A stretch of 64,000 nt of DNA from Thioclava pacifica DSM 10166. GTDB lineage: Bacteria > Pseudomonadota > Alphaproteobacteria > Rhodobacterales > Rhodobacteraceae. The stretch lies in the NCBI RefSeq assembly GCF_000714535.1, contig NZ_AUND01000002.1, forward strand, positions 1-64,000, in the 5' to 3' direction. Numbering within the stretch: the stretch's first letter is position 1; every line of letters begins with the position of its first letter. Shown here piece by piece: positions 42,543 through 51,703 of this stretch. Position numbers and translations under genes: made by a program. The notes beneath the pieces are model-generated. The model was not told where the DNA came from, made no database searches, and saw only the letters and a program-made list of their open reading frames with translations.

Positions 42543-44366
42543 TCACATCAGATGCATGACGTCTTCGACTTCCAACTCGCGCAACTGGCTGAGCATCCGG
42601 ACGGCGGCATTGGGTGCCCCCATACCCGCATAGCCGCGCCGTTCCACGATCTCGAAGAAGAAGCCGTTCACCGCGCGGGTATAGAGCTGGAAATACTCCC
42701 CGTGCCCGTCGCGATCATAGAGGATGTTCAGCCGCGCCAGCACTTCCAGCAACTCCGCGTCGATATCGAAGCGCAGCGGCAGGTCTTCGTAGTAGTTCGC
42801 CGGGATCGGAAGCACGTCCACCGGGTCGAGCCGCTGAGCGAAGGCGATGATATCCTCGGTCGCAAGCGCGATATGGTGCCAGGGCGCGAAGCCCGATTTT
42901 TCGAGGAATCTCTGGGTCGTGGTGCCCGCGCCGAAGCTTGCGTTCAGCGACAGCCGCACCGCGCCCGTGTCGTTGCTCAGCGTGCGCGAATGCACCGTGC
43001 CATGCGGGTCGAGCACGTCGCGGATTTCTTCGGAGCGCATGTTGAAGCTGGAGCGGTAGAACATCAGCCCCGACAGAAACAGGTTTGGCTGGAGCGCCTG
43101 CGCGAAATGGTCGATCCGGGTCAGCCCGTCGCCGGGTGCCTCGCCGGTGGGCTTGAAGGCGCCATAGCCCGGCGCCTCTTCCAGAGGCCCCGTCGAGAGG
43201 TAGAAGACAGACCCGCCGGGACCGCGCAGCACGGGCAGGTCATAGGGTTGCTCGGGGCGCTCGACATTCTCGCCGTGGAAGCGGCCCACGCGGCGGTCGA
43301 TCCGGCCCAGATCATCCACGACCATGCCGATGCCCGAGACCGAGACGCCCTGCAAAAGGTAGATCGCATGGGCAAGCCCGCTCTCCCGCCCGTTCACCGC
43401 GAGCGTCACCCCGCCGTTGCGCCACAGCGCTACCTCGCCCGCGACATGGGTGCGGACAAACCCCAGCGCTTTGAGTAGGCCAACCAGCTCGCCTGCCGCC
43501 TTCGCCGGGGCGGCAAACTCGGCAAAGGCCGGCGCGACGAGATCGGAATGAGCCGAGCCCGCGCGCTTGCGGGTCTCGTCCATCAGGTGGAAAGCGCGCA
43601 TCCCGTCGCCCGCGATCTGGCTCGGGGGCAGGGCGCGGATCTGGTCATTGAAGATCTCGATGGAAAACGGACCCTCGAAGCCTTGGGTCAGAAGCCGCGC
43701 ATAAAGGTCAGCCACGGGCAGGTTGCCCTGGCCCGGAAAGAGCCGGAAGCTTTGCGTCAGAAGTGCGCGGTCAATGCGGGTCGTGGGGGCATCGGCCAGA
43801 TGCACCAGCTCGATCTTGCCCGCCGGGATCTCGCCCAGCATCGACGGATCACCATCCATCGCGAAGAGATGCACCGCGCCGATCACAAGCCCCAGATTGT
43901 CCGCATCCGCCGCCGCGACCACCCGCCAGGCGGCCTCGACGGAGTTGTGATGGGCCGAGCTGGCCAGTGCCTCATAGCCGAGCCGCAGCCCGCGCTCGGC
44001 GGCCATCTGCGCCAGCTCGCGAAGATCGACGCTGGCGGTCTCGGGATCGCTGTGTGGGTCGGTATTTGCGCAGACGATCAAGCGCGGTGCGCCGATGCGC
44101 TCGGCCAGATCGAGGAACCGTTCGGCCCGCCGAAACGCAGCCGCCCGCGCCTCGCCAGTGTAGCCTTCGAACCCGCGCAGACTTTGCAACGAGACGATCT
44201 CGATCCCCGCTTGGGCTGCGTAATCCGAAATCGCCTCGGGCGGGGCTTCGAAACCGATGATATCCTCGCGGAAGATCTCGATCCCGTCGAAACCGGCCTG
44301 GGCTGCGGCGTCGATCTTGTCCTCGAGCTGGCCCGAGAAGGAGATCGAGGAAATCGAGCGGAACAT
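42543..44366 (-). CDS. QuiC1-like 3-dehydroshikimate dehydratase (TIM barrel plus VOC)
   Basis: The 607-residue protein joins an N-terminal TIM-barrel isomerase-like domain (about 1-280) to a C-terminal glyoxalase/HPPD-like VOC domain (about 290-607). This is the layout of bacterial QuiC1, which converts 3-dehydroshikimate to protocatechuate in the barrel domain. The VOC part keeps candidate iron ligands in RIDHFAQAL, PWHHIALATED and FFFEIVERR. It heads a two-gene unit with the shikimate dehydrogenase-like gene. 3-Dehydroquinate dehydratase is absent from the window. Confidence 0.82.
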   Translation of the reverse strand: MFRSISSISFSGQLEDKIDAAAQAGFDGIEIFREDIIGFEAPPEAISDYAAQAGIEIVSLQSLRGFEGYTGEARAAAFRRAERFLDLAERIGAPRLIVCANTDPHSDPETASVDLRELAQMAAERGLRLGYEALASSAHHNSVEAAWRVVAAADADNLGLVIGAVHLFAMDGDPSMLGEIPAGKIELVHLADAPTTRIDRALLTQSFRLFPGQGNLPVADLYARLLTQGFEGPFSIEIFNDQIRALPPSQIAGDGMRAFHLMDETRKRAGSAHSDLVAPAFAEFAAPAKAAGELVGLLKALGFVRTHVAGEVALWRNGGVTLAVNGRESGLAHAIYLLQGVSVSGIGMVVDDLGRIDRRVGRFHGENVERPEQPYDLPVLRGPGGSVFYLSTGPLEEAPGYGAFKPTGEAPGDGLTRIDHFAQALQPNLFLSGLMFYRSSFNMRSEEIRDVLDPHGTVHSRTLSNDTGAVRLSLNASFGAGTTTQRFLEKSGFAPWHHIALATEDIIAFAQRLDPVDVLPIPANYYEDLPLRFDIDAELLEVLARLNILYDRDGHGEYFQLYTRAVNGFFFEIVERRGYAGMGAPNAAVRMLSQLRELEVEDVMHLM

Positions 44367-44458
44367 GCGGCTAGCCTCCGGTCATCTTTGATGAAAAACG
44401 CGGGCGCGATGCCCGGTCGGGCTCACACTAGCCCGCACCCCGCAAGGGGGAAACCGAA

Positions 44459-44487
44459 ATCGCCGCGCCCTGATCAGGCGCGGCGAT
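44459..44487 (-). terminator. Terminator after the ThDP enzyme gene
   Basis: A perfect 11-base stem (44459-44469 with 44477-44487) lies just downstream of the ThDP enzyme stop on the - strand and is followed there by TTTC. It separates that operon from the quiC1-like gene, which therefore needs its own promoter in 44367-44458. Confidence 0.7.
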
Positions 44488-44496
44488 CGCTTTTGT

Positions 44497-46293
44497 TCAG
44501 TCGGTCGTGACGTGCCCGACCCCGCCCTCGGGCGAATAGATGTCGAGGATGTTCCAATGCCCCGAGGTCGGCGTCGGGTTGTTGATCATCGCCACGTCGA
44601 TCACCGTCGGACGGCCCGAGGCGATCGCCGCTTCCAGCGCGGGCTTGAACGCCGCCGCACTGTCCACGCGCACCCCGTCGCAGCCATAGGCGCGCGCGAT
44701 GGTGGCGTAGTCGGGCGTCTGTTCCATCGGGTCATTGGCCTTGGCAAAAGTCGTGCCATAGGTCAGGTCGTAATGCGCCTTTTGCAGCCCCGCGATGGTG
44801 CCGAAGGCGTTGTTGTTCATCACGACCCAGATCACCGCGAGATTCTCTGCCGCCGCCGTCGCCAGCACCGCCGGGTTCTGCCCGAAGCCGCCATCGCCCA
44901 CGAGCGAAATCACCACACGATCCGGCGCCGCGATCTTCGCACCGACGGCCGCGGGCGGGCCGAAGCCCATCGTGGCGAACCCGCCCGGGATCAGGATCGA
45001 GCCCGGTGTGTAGATGTCGAATTGCTGCGCCACGCCGTTCTTGTTCCAGCCCACATCCGAAGTGAGGATCGCATCACGCGGCATCGCCTCGCGCAGATCG
45101 GCAAGGATGCGCTCGGGCATCATCGGGAAGGCATCCGAGGTCTGCATCGACGCGTTCTTCGCCTTGAATTCGGCGCGGAAATTCCCGATCGCCTTGATCA
45201 GGTCGGGACGCTGGATGCCTTGCGGAACCATCTCGCGCGCGACCTTCACCAGCACCTTGAGTGCCGCTTTCAGATCCGCCACCGCGCCGATCTCGACCGG
45301 GTAGTTGCGCCCGATCTCCTGCGGCTCGATGTCGATATGGATCAGGCGCGTCTTGCCCGGCCCGATATCGAAGGTGAACTCGGGATACCACGAGGAGCTG
45401 TCGGCCTCCTTGAACCGGCTCCCGAGCGCGAGGATCCAATCGGCATCATGGGTCTGACGGTTGGTGAACTCGGTCCCCCAGAAGCCGGTCATGCCCAGCA
45501 CCAGCGGATGATCGTCGGGCAGGCAGCCCTTGCCCATCAACGAATGCGCGACGGGCAGTTGCAGATGATCGACCAGTTCGCGCAGCTCGTCCCACGCCTT
45601 CGCCAGCGCCACGCCGCCGCCCGCATAGATCACCGGGCGCTCTGCCGCGATCAGTTGGCCGACGATCTCGCGCGCGGTCTCTTCGTCCAGCGAGGGCTTG
45701 CGCAGCGCCTTCGCATTGGCCTGCTGACGCTCCCAGAGGCTGTCCTCGATCTGGGCCGAGAAATAATCCATCGGCACGTTGACCAGAACCGGGCCGGGCT
45801 GGCCGCTTTCGGCCAGCGTGAAGGCCTTCTCCATGATCTCGGGCAGCAGTTCGGGCGTATCGACCCGCCAGGCGCGTTTCACGAAGGGGCGGTAGATTTC
45901 ATACTGGCTGCCGTCGGCATGCAGGTTCACCTCCTGATGGGGGTGCTTGCCGTAGTAATAGCTCGGGATGTCGCCCGCGATCACCACCATCGGGATGCAA
46001 TCGAGCGCGGCATTCGCCACTCCGGTCGCGGCATTGGTCAGCCCCGGCGAGAGGTGGCTCAGCACCACCGAGGCGCGGCCCGTCACCCGCGCATAGCCAT
46101 CCGCCGCATGGGCCGAGATCTGCTCGTGCCGGACATTGACGAAGTCCAGCTCCGACGAGGCCATCGCCGCGAGCACCGCGATATTGGTGTGCCCGCACAG
46201 GCCGAAGACATGCTTGACCCCGCGCCCCGCGAGGTAACGGCACAGCTGGTTGGCGACCAGATCCTTGCCGGGTTCGATATGCTTGGCGACCAT
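44497..46293 (-). CDS. Acetolactate synthase-like ThDP enzyme
   Basis: A 598-residue thiamine-diphosphate enzyme. The catalytic Glu is in VRHEQISAHAADGYAR near residue 57, and the cofactor site is GDGGFGQNPAVL with VVMNNNAFGTIAGLQ. It is like acetolactate synthase large subunits but has no regulatory partner, and does not look like sulfoacetaldehyde acetyltransferase. It sits 13 bases after a CoA-acylating aldehyde dehydrogenase gene, so it probably makes or uses an aldehyde. Substrate unknown. Confidence 0.82.
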   Translation of the reverse strand: MVAKHIEPGKDLVANQLCRYLAGRGVKHVFGLCGHTNIAVLAAMASSELDFVNVRHEQISAHAADGYARVTGRASVVLSHLSPGLTNAATGVANAALDCIPMVVIAGDIPSYYYGKHPHQEVNLHADGSQYEIYRPFVKRAWRVDTPELLPEIMEKAFTLAESGQPGPVLVNVPMDYFSAQIEDSLWERQQANAKALRKPSLDEETAREIVGQLIAAERPVIYAGGGVALAKAWDELRELVDHLQLPVAHSLMGKGCLPDDHPLVLGMTGFWGTEFTNRQTHDADWILALGSRFKEADSSSWYPEFTFDIGPGKTRLIHIDIEPQEIGRNYPVEIGAVADLKAALKVLVKVAREMVPQGIQRPDLIKAIGNFRAEFKAKNASMQTSDAFPMMPERILADLREAMPRDAILTSDVGWNKNGVAQQFDIYTPGSILIPGGFATMGFGPPAAVGAKIAAPDRVVISLVGDGGFGQNPAVLATAAAENLAVIWVVMNNNAFGTIAGLQKAHYDLTYGTTFAKANDPMEQTPDYATIARAYGCDGVRVDSAAAFKPALEAAIASGRPTVIDVAMINNPTPTSGHWNILDIYSPEGGVGHVTTD

Positions 46294-46306
46294 CAGATCA
46301 TCCCCC

Positions 46307-47713
46307 TCACATCACTTCGGTGTTGTAGAATTCGCCGAACAGCTCCGCGTCCGAGGGGCGGTCTTCGGGGATCGGGCGGGCCACCCAGGTCACGTTCATG
46401 TAATGCTTGAGGCTGACATTCTCGTTGGTGATGTTGCCGCCCCAGATGCCGCAGCCCAAGCTGGAGGTCATCGGCATCCCGTTCGTGAAGCTGCCCGCAT
46501 TGGCCTTGGATTGCGGCTGGCGCACCATCACGCGGCTGACCGGCGCGTTCATCGCGTGGCGCAGAATGTGGTCCTCGTTGAACGAGTAGATCCCGCAGCT
46601 ATGGCCCTTGCCGCCCACCTCGTAGATCGCGCGGACCTTGGTCATCGCGTCGTCGAAGTCGCGGGCTTTATACAGCGCCATCGTCACCGAGAGTTTCTCG
46701 CCCGAGAACTTGTGCTCGGGGCCGATCTCGTCCTGCTCGACCATGAGGAATTTGCGATCCTCGGGGATCTCGAAACCTGCGAATTCCGCGATCCGCTGCG
46801 CGGCGATCGCCACCGTCTCGATCCGGCGACCGCCGTTCTCGTTCCAGAGCGCCGCCTTGAGCAGTTCCTTTTCCTGCGCGTTGCACAGATAGCCACCCTC
46901 GGCGATCAGCGCCGCTTTCATCGCGTCATAGATCTTGGAATGGATCACGAGGTTGCCGTCCGCCGAGCAGCCCGAGCCGAAATCCGAGGTCTTGGACATG
47001 CGCGAATTCATCGCGGCCTCGGCGATATCGGCATCCTCGTCTATCACCATCGTCGCATTGCCTGCACCCACGCCATAGGCGGGCTTGCCCGAGCTGTAAG
47101 CCGCGTGGACCATCGGCTTGCCGCCCGTGGCCATCGTCAGATCGCAATTGGCCATCAGATAATCGGTCATCGGGATCGAGGGCTCTTCGACGCATTGGAA
47201 GATATCGCGCGGCGCGCCCAGCTTCGCCAGCGTCTCGCGCATCACGCGGACCATCTCGAAGGTCGTCTTCTTGGCGCGCGGGTGGGGCGAGAAGATCACC
47301 GCGTCTTTGCACTTGATCGCGTAGATGCCGGTGACCGGCGGGGTCAGTTCCGGGTTGGTCGTGGGGATCAGCGAGGCGATGACGCCCGCCGGTTTGGCAA
47401 TCTTGGTCAGGCCCTTGGCCTCGTCCACCTCGATCACGCCGACCGAGGCCCCGCGCAGCGCATCGCGCAGCACGCCGAGGATCTTGAAGCGCTTGCCCGC
47501 CCGGCCCGCTCGGTCGCCGATACCGCTTTCATCGACGCCCATCTGCGCGATGCGCAGGAAGGTCGTCTCGTTGCCGCAGGCCCAGCCGAGCGCGCGCGCC
47601 AGCCGGTCGACCTGCGCCTGATCGTAATCCTTGATCTCTTCCATCGCCGCGCGGGCGCGGGCGATCATTTCATCCGCGATGCGGATTTCTTCTGCGGTGA
47701 TTTCGCGAGCCAT
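46307..47713 (-). CDS. CoA-acylating aldehyde dehydrogenase-like (SauS/acetaldehyde type)
   Basis: A 468-residue aldehyde dehydrogenase of the acylating class. Cys249 in SDFGSGCSADGN is the nucleophile, and IPTTNPELTPPVTGIYAIK is the typical N-terminal motif of acetaldehyde and sulfoacetaldehyde dehydrogenases (SauS). It should interconvert an aldehyde with its acyl-CoA. GGAGGAGAG precedes the ATG. It lies between the TIM-barrel and ThDP genes. No sulfonate-specific partner such as Xsc is present. Confidence 0.83.
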   Translation of the reverse strand: MAREITAEEIRIADEMIARARAAMEEIKDYDQAQVDRLARALGWACGNETTFLRIAQMGVDESGIGDRAGRAGKRFKILGVLRDALRGASVGVIEVDEAKGLTKIAKPAGVIASLIPTTNPELTPPVTGIYAIKCKDAVIFSPHPRAKKTTFEMVRVMRETLAKLGAPRDIFQCVEEPSIPMTDYLMANCDLTMATGGKPMVHAAYSSGKPAYGVGAGNATMVIDEDADIAEAAMNSRMSKTSDFGSGCSADGNLVIHSKIYDAMKAALIAEGGYLCNAQEKELLKAALWNENGGRRIETVAIAAQRIAEFAGFEIPEDRKFLMVEQDEIGPEHKFSGEKLSVTMALYKARDFDDAMTKVRAIYEVGGKGHSCGIYSFNEDHILRHAMNAPVSRVMVRQPQSKANAGSFTNGMPMTSSLGCGIWGGNITNENVSLKHYMNVTWVARPIPEDRPSDAELFGEFYNTEVM

Positions 47714-47745
47714 CTGCTCTCTCCTCCGGTCGTCAGGCTTGATGT

Positions 47746-48576
47746 TCAGGCGGCGCGGGAAACCGCGCCTTCAGTGAAAAAACGTTGCGCCGCCTCCAAT
47801 GCGCGGCGGGCGTGTTCGGTGTGGCCCAGCTCGGCCGAGCGCGCGGCATTGGGCAGCTCGATCGCGACAACGGCATCGGGAAGGGCGGCCGCGATCGCAG
47901 CAAACGAGATCACCCCCTCGCCCGGATAGAGCCGCGCGTCGCGCGCGATATGGATCATCTCGGCCTTGTCATAGGCGACGTGATCGGTGTCGCAGACATG
48001 CAGGAAGTTCACCCATTTGCGCGGCACGCGGGCGAGGTCGGCCATCTTGCCGCCGGTGAAATGGTGATAGAGCGTGTCGATCAGCAGCCCCTGATTGGGC
48101 CGTTTCGCGCGCTTGAGCACGTCGAGCGCATCCTCGATGCAGCACAGCCGCGAGAAGGCCGGGTATTCGAGGTTTACCGTCAGCCCATATTGCGCGGCCA
48201 GATCGCAGATTTCGCCGAAGCGTTCCGTGACGAAGGACCCGTCATTGCGCACATCGGTCCAGGCCGAGGAGATCGCCTGGGTGCAGCCCAGTTCGGCAGC
48301 CGCCGAGAAGGCACGCTCATAGGCCGAGGCGGGCGTGTCGCGCAGGATGCGGGCCAGTTCCACATCCCAGGCAATCAGACCGCGATCGGCCAAGGCGCGC
48401 TTGGTCTCGCGCAGCATTTCCGGTGCGCAGGGGTCGCAATCGGGCTCACCCGCGACGCCCATATGGATCAGTCGGAAACTCGCCGCGTCATAACCCGCAT
48501 CGGCCGCGATATGGACCAGCTCGGACGGGGTCACGCCCGGACAGGTCAGGTATTCGAGGGCATAAAGACGGCTCAT
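47746..48576 (-). CDS. TIM-barrel isomerase-like protein
   Basis: A 276-residue COG1082-type TIM barrel with metal-site candidates in VNLEYPAF (Glu near 137), LLIDTLYHH, FLHVCDTDH and VAIELPN. ATG at 48576 overlaps the preceding gene's stop (ATGA); a start six bases upstream is possible. Function unknown; barrels of this class isomerise, epimerise or dehydrate hydroxy-ketones. Confidence 0.78.
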   Translation of the reverse strand: MSRLYALEYLTCPGVTPSELVHIAADAGYDAASFRLIHMGVAGEPDCDPCAPEMLRETKRALADRGLIAWDVELARILRDTPASAYERAFSAAAELGCTQAISSAWTDVRNDGSFVTERFGEICDLAAQYGLTVNLEYPAFSRLCCIEDALDVLKRAKRPNQGLLIDTLYHHFTGGKMADLARVPRKWVNFLHVCDTDHVAYDKAEMIHIARDARLYPGEGVISFAAIAAALPDAVVAIELPNAARSAELGHTEHARRALEAAQRFFTEGAVSRAA

Positions 48577-49508
48577 GCGCATTCTCCCAGTTCGGTGTCG
48601 GGTTCGCCCGGCTGCGTGATATGGCCCATGCGCCCGGGCAGGCGACGGCCCAGAAGGGCCTCGGCGCGGGCGATGGCAGGCTTGAGCGCGCGCCAGTCGA
48701 TGCCGGTTTTGATCCCCATCTCGGACAGCGCGAAGGCCACGTCTTCGGTCGCGATATTGCCAGCCGCTTTCGGAATGAACGGGCAGCCGCCAAGGCCGCC
48801 AAGCGCGGTATCGAAGACCCGCACACCCGCCTGAAGCCCCGCGACCATATTCGCGATCCCGAGCCCCCGCGTGTCATGCAGATGCAGCGACAGCGCACAG
48901 TCGGGACGCACCGCATCGTGCACACGCTGGCACAGATCATAAACCTGGCGCGGATTGGCGAGGCCCGCGGTATCGGCGAGGTTGATTTCCTGCGCGCCGA
49001 GAGCGGACCATTGCCGCGCGATGTCGATCACAACTTCAGGGTCGATCGCGCCTTCGAAACCGCAGCCAAAGGCCGACTGGATGCCAGCGCGGACTTCGAC
49101 CCCTTCTGACAGCGCCCGTTCGATCACCGGGGCGATCACGGCGCGGCCCTCATCGACCGACCGGTTGGTGTTCTTGCGCGAATGCGTCTCGGAGGCCGAG
49201 ACGGAAATCGACAGATGCGGGACCTTCACCGCCAGCGCCCGCTCCAGCCCCGCCTTGTTCAGCACCAGCGCCGAATAGGTCACGCCGGGCGTGCGGGTGA
49301 TGCGGGTGAAAAGCTCGTCCGTGTCGGCCATCTGCGGCACCCATTTGGGATGCACGAAGGAGCCCAGTTGGATGCGCGTCACGCCGGCTGCTTCCAGATC
49401 GGCGAGGAAACCCAGCTTCTCGTCGAGCGAGAACAGGCGTTTCTCGTTTTGCAGCCCGTCACGCAGGAACTCGTCCTCGATCAGGACAGGGCCAGTCGCC
49501 TCGAACAT
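48573..49508 (-). CDS. HMG-CoA lyase-like protein
   Basis: A 311-residue member of the HMGL/isopropylmalate synthase superfamily. RDGLQNEKRLF near the N-terminus, HLHDTRGLGIANM, and the cysteine signature GGLGGCPFIPKAAGNIATED are all those of HMG-CoA lyase. It cleaves or forms a C-C bond in an acyl-CoA-like 3-hydroxy acid. It is the first gene of a reverse-strand operon with TIM-barrel, acylating dehydrogenase and ThDP genes, and divergent from a LysR gene. Confidence 0.85.
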   Translation of the reverse strand: MFEATGPVLIEDEFLRDGLQNEKRLFSLDEKLGFLADLEAAGVTRIQLGSFVHPKWVPQMADTDELFTRITRTPGVTYSALVLNKAGLERALAVKVPHLSISVSASETHSRKNTNRSVDEGRAVIAPVIERALSEGVEVRAGIQSAFGCGFEGAIDPEVVIDIARQWSALGAQEINLADTAGLANPRQVYDLCQRVHDAVRPDCALSLHLHDTRGLGIANMVAGLQAGVRVFDTALGGLGGCPFIPKAAGNIATEDVAFALSEMGIKTGIDWRALKPAIARAEALLGRRLPGRMGHITQPGEPDTELGECA

Positions 49509-49598
49509 GTGATCCTCCCAGACGCAAAGCGGCGTCGTTTCGGGGATCAGATTAGAGCTGGATCAGAATAACGTCGAATATGCGGAGTGGCGCTACTG

Positions 49599-49613
49599 GT
49601 TACATCATGTTAA
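49599..49613. promoter_or_regulatory. Possible LysR site in the divergent region
   Basis: GGTTACATCATGTTAA contains a nine-base palindrome ACATCATGT (49602-49610) in an A/T-rich stretch upstream of the LysR gene and between two divergent genes. The GGTTACA start is repeated in the dctP upstream region at 50597, so both may be LysR targets. Confidence 0.35.
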
Positions 49614-49636
49614 TTTTTGAGCGTGGAGGAGATACC

Positions 49637-50551
49637 ATGCTCACATTGCGCCAGATCGAGGTCATCCGTGCGATCCTGTTGACCGGCACCGTGAAAGGGG
49701 CGGCTGACCTGTTGGGCGTCTCGGCGCCCGGGATCAGCCGCGTGATGAAGCATACCGAGAGCCAGCTTGGCCTGCGACTGTTCTCGCGTGCGCATGGGCG
49801 GTTCGCGCCCACCGATGAGGCGCGCGAGATTTTCACCCAGATCAACGAGGTCTTCGCCAAGGTCGAGAACCTGCAGGAATCGATCGACATGCTGAAGCGT
49901 GGGGAAAGCCGGGTCTTCGCGCTGGCCTCCGTGCCTTCGATTGCCCAGCACATCCTGCCCTGTGCTGTGCGCCGGATGCGTGCGCGCTATCCCGATCTGC
50001 GGCTCTCGGTCGATCAGACGAAGATCGAGGAGACCATCGACTTTCTCCTGATGCGCAAGGTCGAGCTGGTCGCGAATTCGTTCAAGATCGACCATCCGGG
50101 CCTGTCCTCGCAGCCGCTCGGGACGGGGCGGGTGATGGCGCTGCTGCCCGAGGGGCACGAGCTGACGCAGGAGAGCACGGTCTCGGTCAGCGATCTCGCG
50201 CGCTATCCGATGATCGGGATCACGCCGAGCGATCCTTACGGCCAGATCCTCGCGCGGCCCCTGCGCGATGCCGATCTGCCTGTGCAGTTCGAGATCGAGG
50301 CGCGCTTCGGTCAGACCCTGCAGGCGCTCGTCGCGCAGGGCACCGGGGTGGCGCTGATTGACGAGTTCTCGGTCGCAGGCCCGCTTTTGCCGGGGCTGGC
50401 GGTGCGCCCGCTGCGCGAGCCCACGAGCTTTCGCACCTATGCGGTCGTCAACGTCGAATATCCGCTTTCGATCTTTGCCGAGACCATGATTGCCTACCTC
50501 AAACAGGAGATGCGGAGCCCGCACAGGCAAGGTTCCGAGGTATCAAGATAA
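49637..50551 (+). CDS. LysR family transcriptional regulator
   Basis: A 304-residue LysR activator. The winged helix-turn-helix is at residues about 1-60 (LRQIEVIRAILLTGTVKGAADLLGVSAPGISR, with typical spacing), followed by a two-lobed effector domain. ATG at 49637 has GTGGAGGAG upstream and begins at the usual MLTLRQIEV. It stands between the HMGL operon on the other strand and the TRAP transporter, and may regulate both. Confidence 0.9.
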   Translation: MLTLRQIEVIRAILLTGTVKGAADLLGVSAPGISRVMKHTESQLGLRLFSRAHGRFAPTDEAREIFTQINEVFAKVENLQESIDMLKRGESRVFALASVPSIAQHILPCAVRRMRARYPDLRLSVDQTKIEETIDFLLMRKVELVANSFKIDHPGLSSQPLGTGRVMALLPEGHELTQESTVSVSDLARYPMIGITPSDPYGQILARPLRDADLPVQFEIEARFGQTLQALVAQGTGVALIDEFSVAGPLLPGLAVRPLREPTSFRTYAVVNVEYPLSIFAETMIAYLKQEMRSPHRQGSEVSR

Positions 50552-50591
50552 TAATCGATTATCTACAAATCATAAGGCAATAACAAATTAA

Positions 50592-50609
50592 CATTAGGTT
50601 ACACTAATG
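50592..50609. promoter_or_regulatory. Inverted repeat upstream of dctP
   Basis: CATTAG (50592-50597) and CTAATG (50604-50609) form a perfect inverted repeat with six bases between, inside a 90-base A/T-rich region about 90 bases before dctP. It is a good candidate operator or activator site for the neighbouring LysR or GntR proteins. Confidence 0.5.
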
Positions 50610-50700
50610 AACAGATATTAACTGGACAGGGTCTGGCGAATCCGCAAACCTGATCGGCGTATCCCGGAGGAGGGATCCGTTACATTTTGGGAGGAACCGC

Positions 50701-51702
50701 ATGTCCATGAACATGACCCGCCGCGCGCTGCTCGCGGTGACCGCCGCCGCATCCGTCGCCTTCAGCGCCGGGGTCGCACTCGCCGAAGACAAGATCAAGC
50801 TGCGCCTGTCGGCCGTGAACAACGAGGCGGATGCCCGCGCTGTCACGATGACCGAGATCTTCGCGCCCGCCGTGGCCGGTTTCGCCGAGTTCGAACCGCA
50901 TTGGTCGGGCACGCTGTTCAAGCAGGGCACCGAGCTGGAAGCCATCGCGCGTGGTAACCTCGAAATGTCGATCACCTCGGCGCAGGAGCTCTCGGAGTTC
51001 ATCCCGGCCTTTTCGATCTTCACCGCCGGCTATGTCATGCAATCGCCCGAGCACCAGGTTGCCGTGTTCAATGACGCGCTGATGGACCCGCTGAAGAAGC
51101 AGGTTGAAGACGAGCTTGGCGTGAAGCTGCTCGCGGTGATGTATCTCGGCAAGCGTCAGGTGAACCTGCGCGGCGACAAGAAGATCATGACCCCGGCCGA
51201 TCTGGATGGCGTGAAGCTGCGCATGCCCGGCTCGGAAGCGTGGCAGTTCCTCGGAAAGGCCCTGGGTGCCTCGCCGGTTCCGATTGCTTACACCGAGCTT
51301 TACACCGCGCTGCAGACCGGCGCCGTGGACGGTCAGGACAATCCGCTCCCGAATGACGTGAACATGAAGTTCTACGAGGTGACCGACCAGATCGTTCTGA
51401 CCTCGCATCTCGTTGACCTGAACTACATCGCGTTCTCGAAGAAGGTCTGGGACAGTCTGACCCCCGAGCAGCAGGACACGGTCCAGAAAGCGGCGCTCGC
51501 CACCGCTGAAGCCGAGACCAAGATGCAGCTCGCCAACGAGGAAAAGGACCGCGCCTTCCTCGAAGAAAAGGGTCTGGTCTTCAACACGCCCGACGTTGCT
51601 GCCTTCCGCAAGCACGTTCAGGAAGCCTATCTGAGCTCGGATCTGTCGAAGAACTGGCCCGAGGGCATGCTCGAGAAGATCAACGCTCTGGGTGAGCAGT
51701 AA
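50701..51702 (+). CDS. TRAP transporter substrate-binding protein (DctP)
   Basis: A 333-residue periplasmic DctP-type protein. Residues 1-29 form a signal peptide with an Arg pair (TRRALLAV) ending VALA. The fold is recognised by KIKLRLSAVNN, LYLGKRQVNLRG, the ligand Arg in KLRMPGSEAW, and YTALQTGAVDGQDNPLPN. Ligand is probably an organic acid. GGGAGGAA precedes the ATG. The DctQ start is at its stop. Confidence 0.92.
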   Translation: MSMNMTRRALLAVTAAASVAFSAGVALAEDKIKLRLSAVNNEADARAVTMTEIFAPAVAGFAEFEPHWSGTLFKQGTELEAIARGNLEMSITSAQELSEFIPAFSIFTAGYVMQSPEHQVAVFNDALMDPLKKQVEDELGVKLLAVMYLGKRQVNLRGDKKIMTPADLDGVKLRMPGSEAWQFLGKALGASPVPIAYTELYTALQTGAVDGQDNPLPNDVNMKFYEVTDQIVLTSHLVDLNYIAFSKKVWDSLTPEQQDTVQKAALATAEAETKMQLANEEKDRAFLEEKGLVFNTPDVAAFRKHVQEAYLSSDLSKNWPEGMLEKINALGEQ

Positions 51703-51703
51703 G

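Noticed and set aside
44497-46293. Sulfoacetaldehyde acetyltransferase (Xsc) for the ThDP enzyme
   Set aside because: The N-terminal and central sequences resemble acetolactate synthase-like enzymes and not Xsc, and no phosphotransacetylase or sulfite exporter is nearby.
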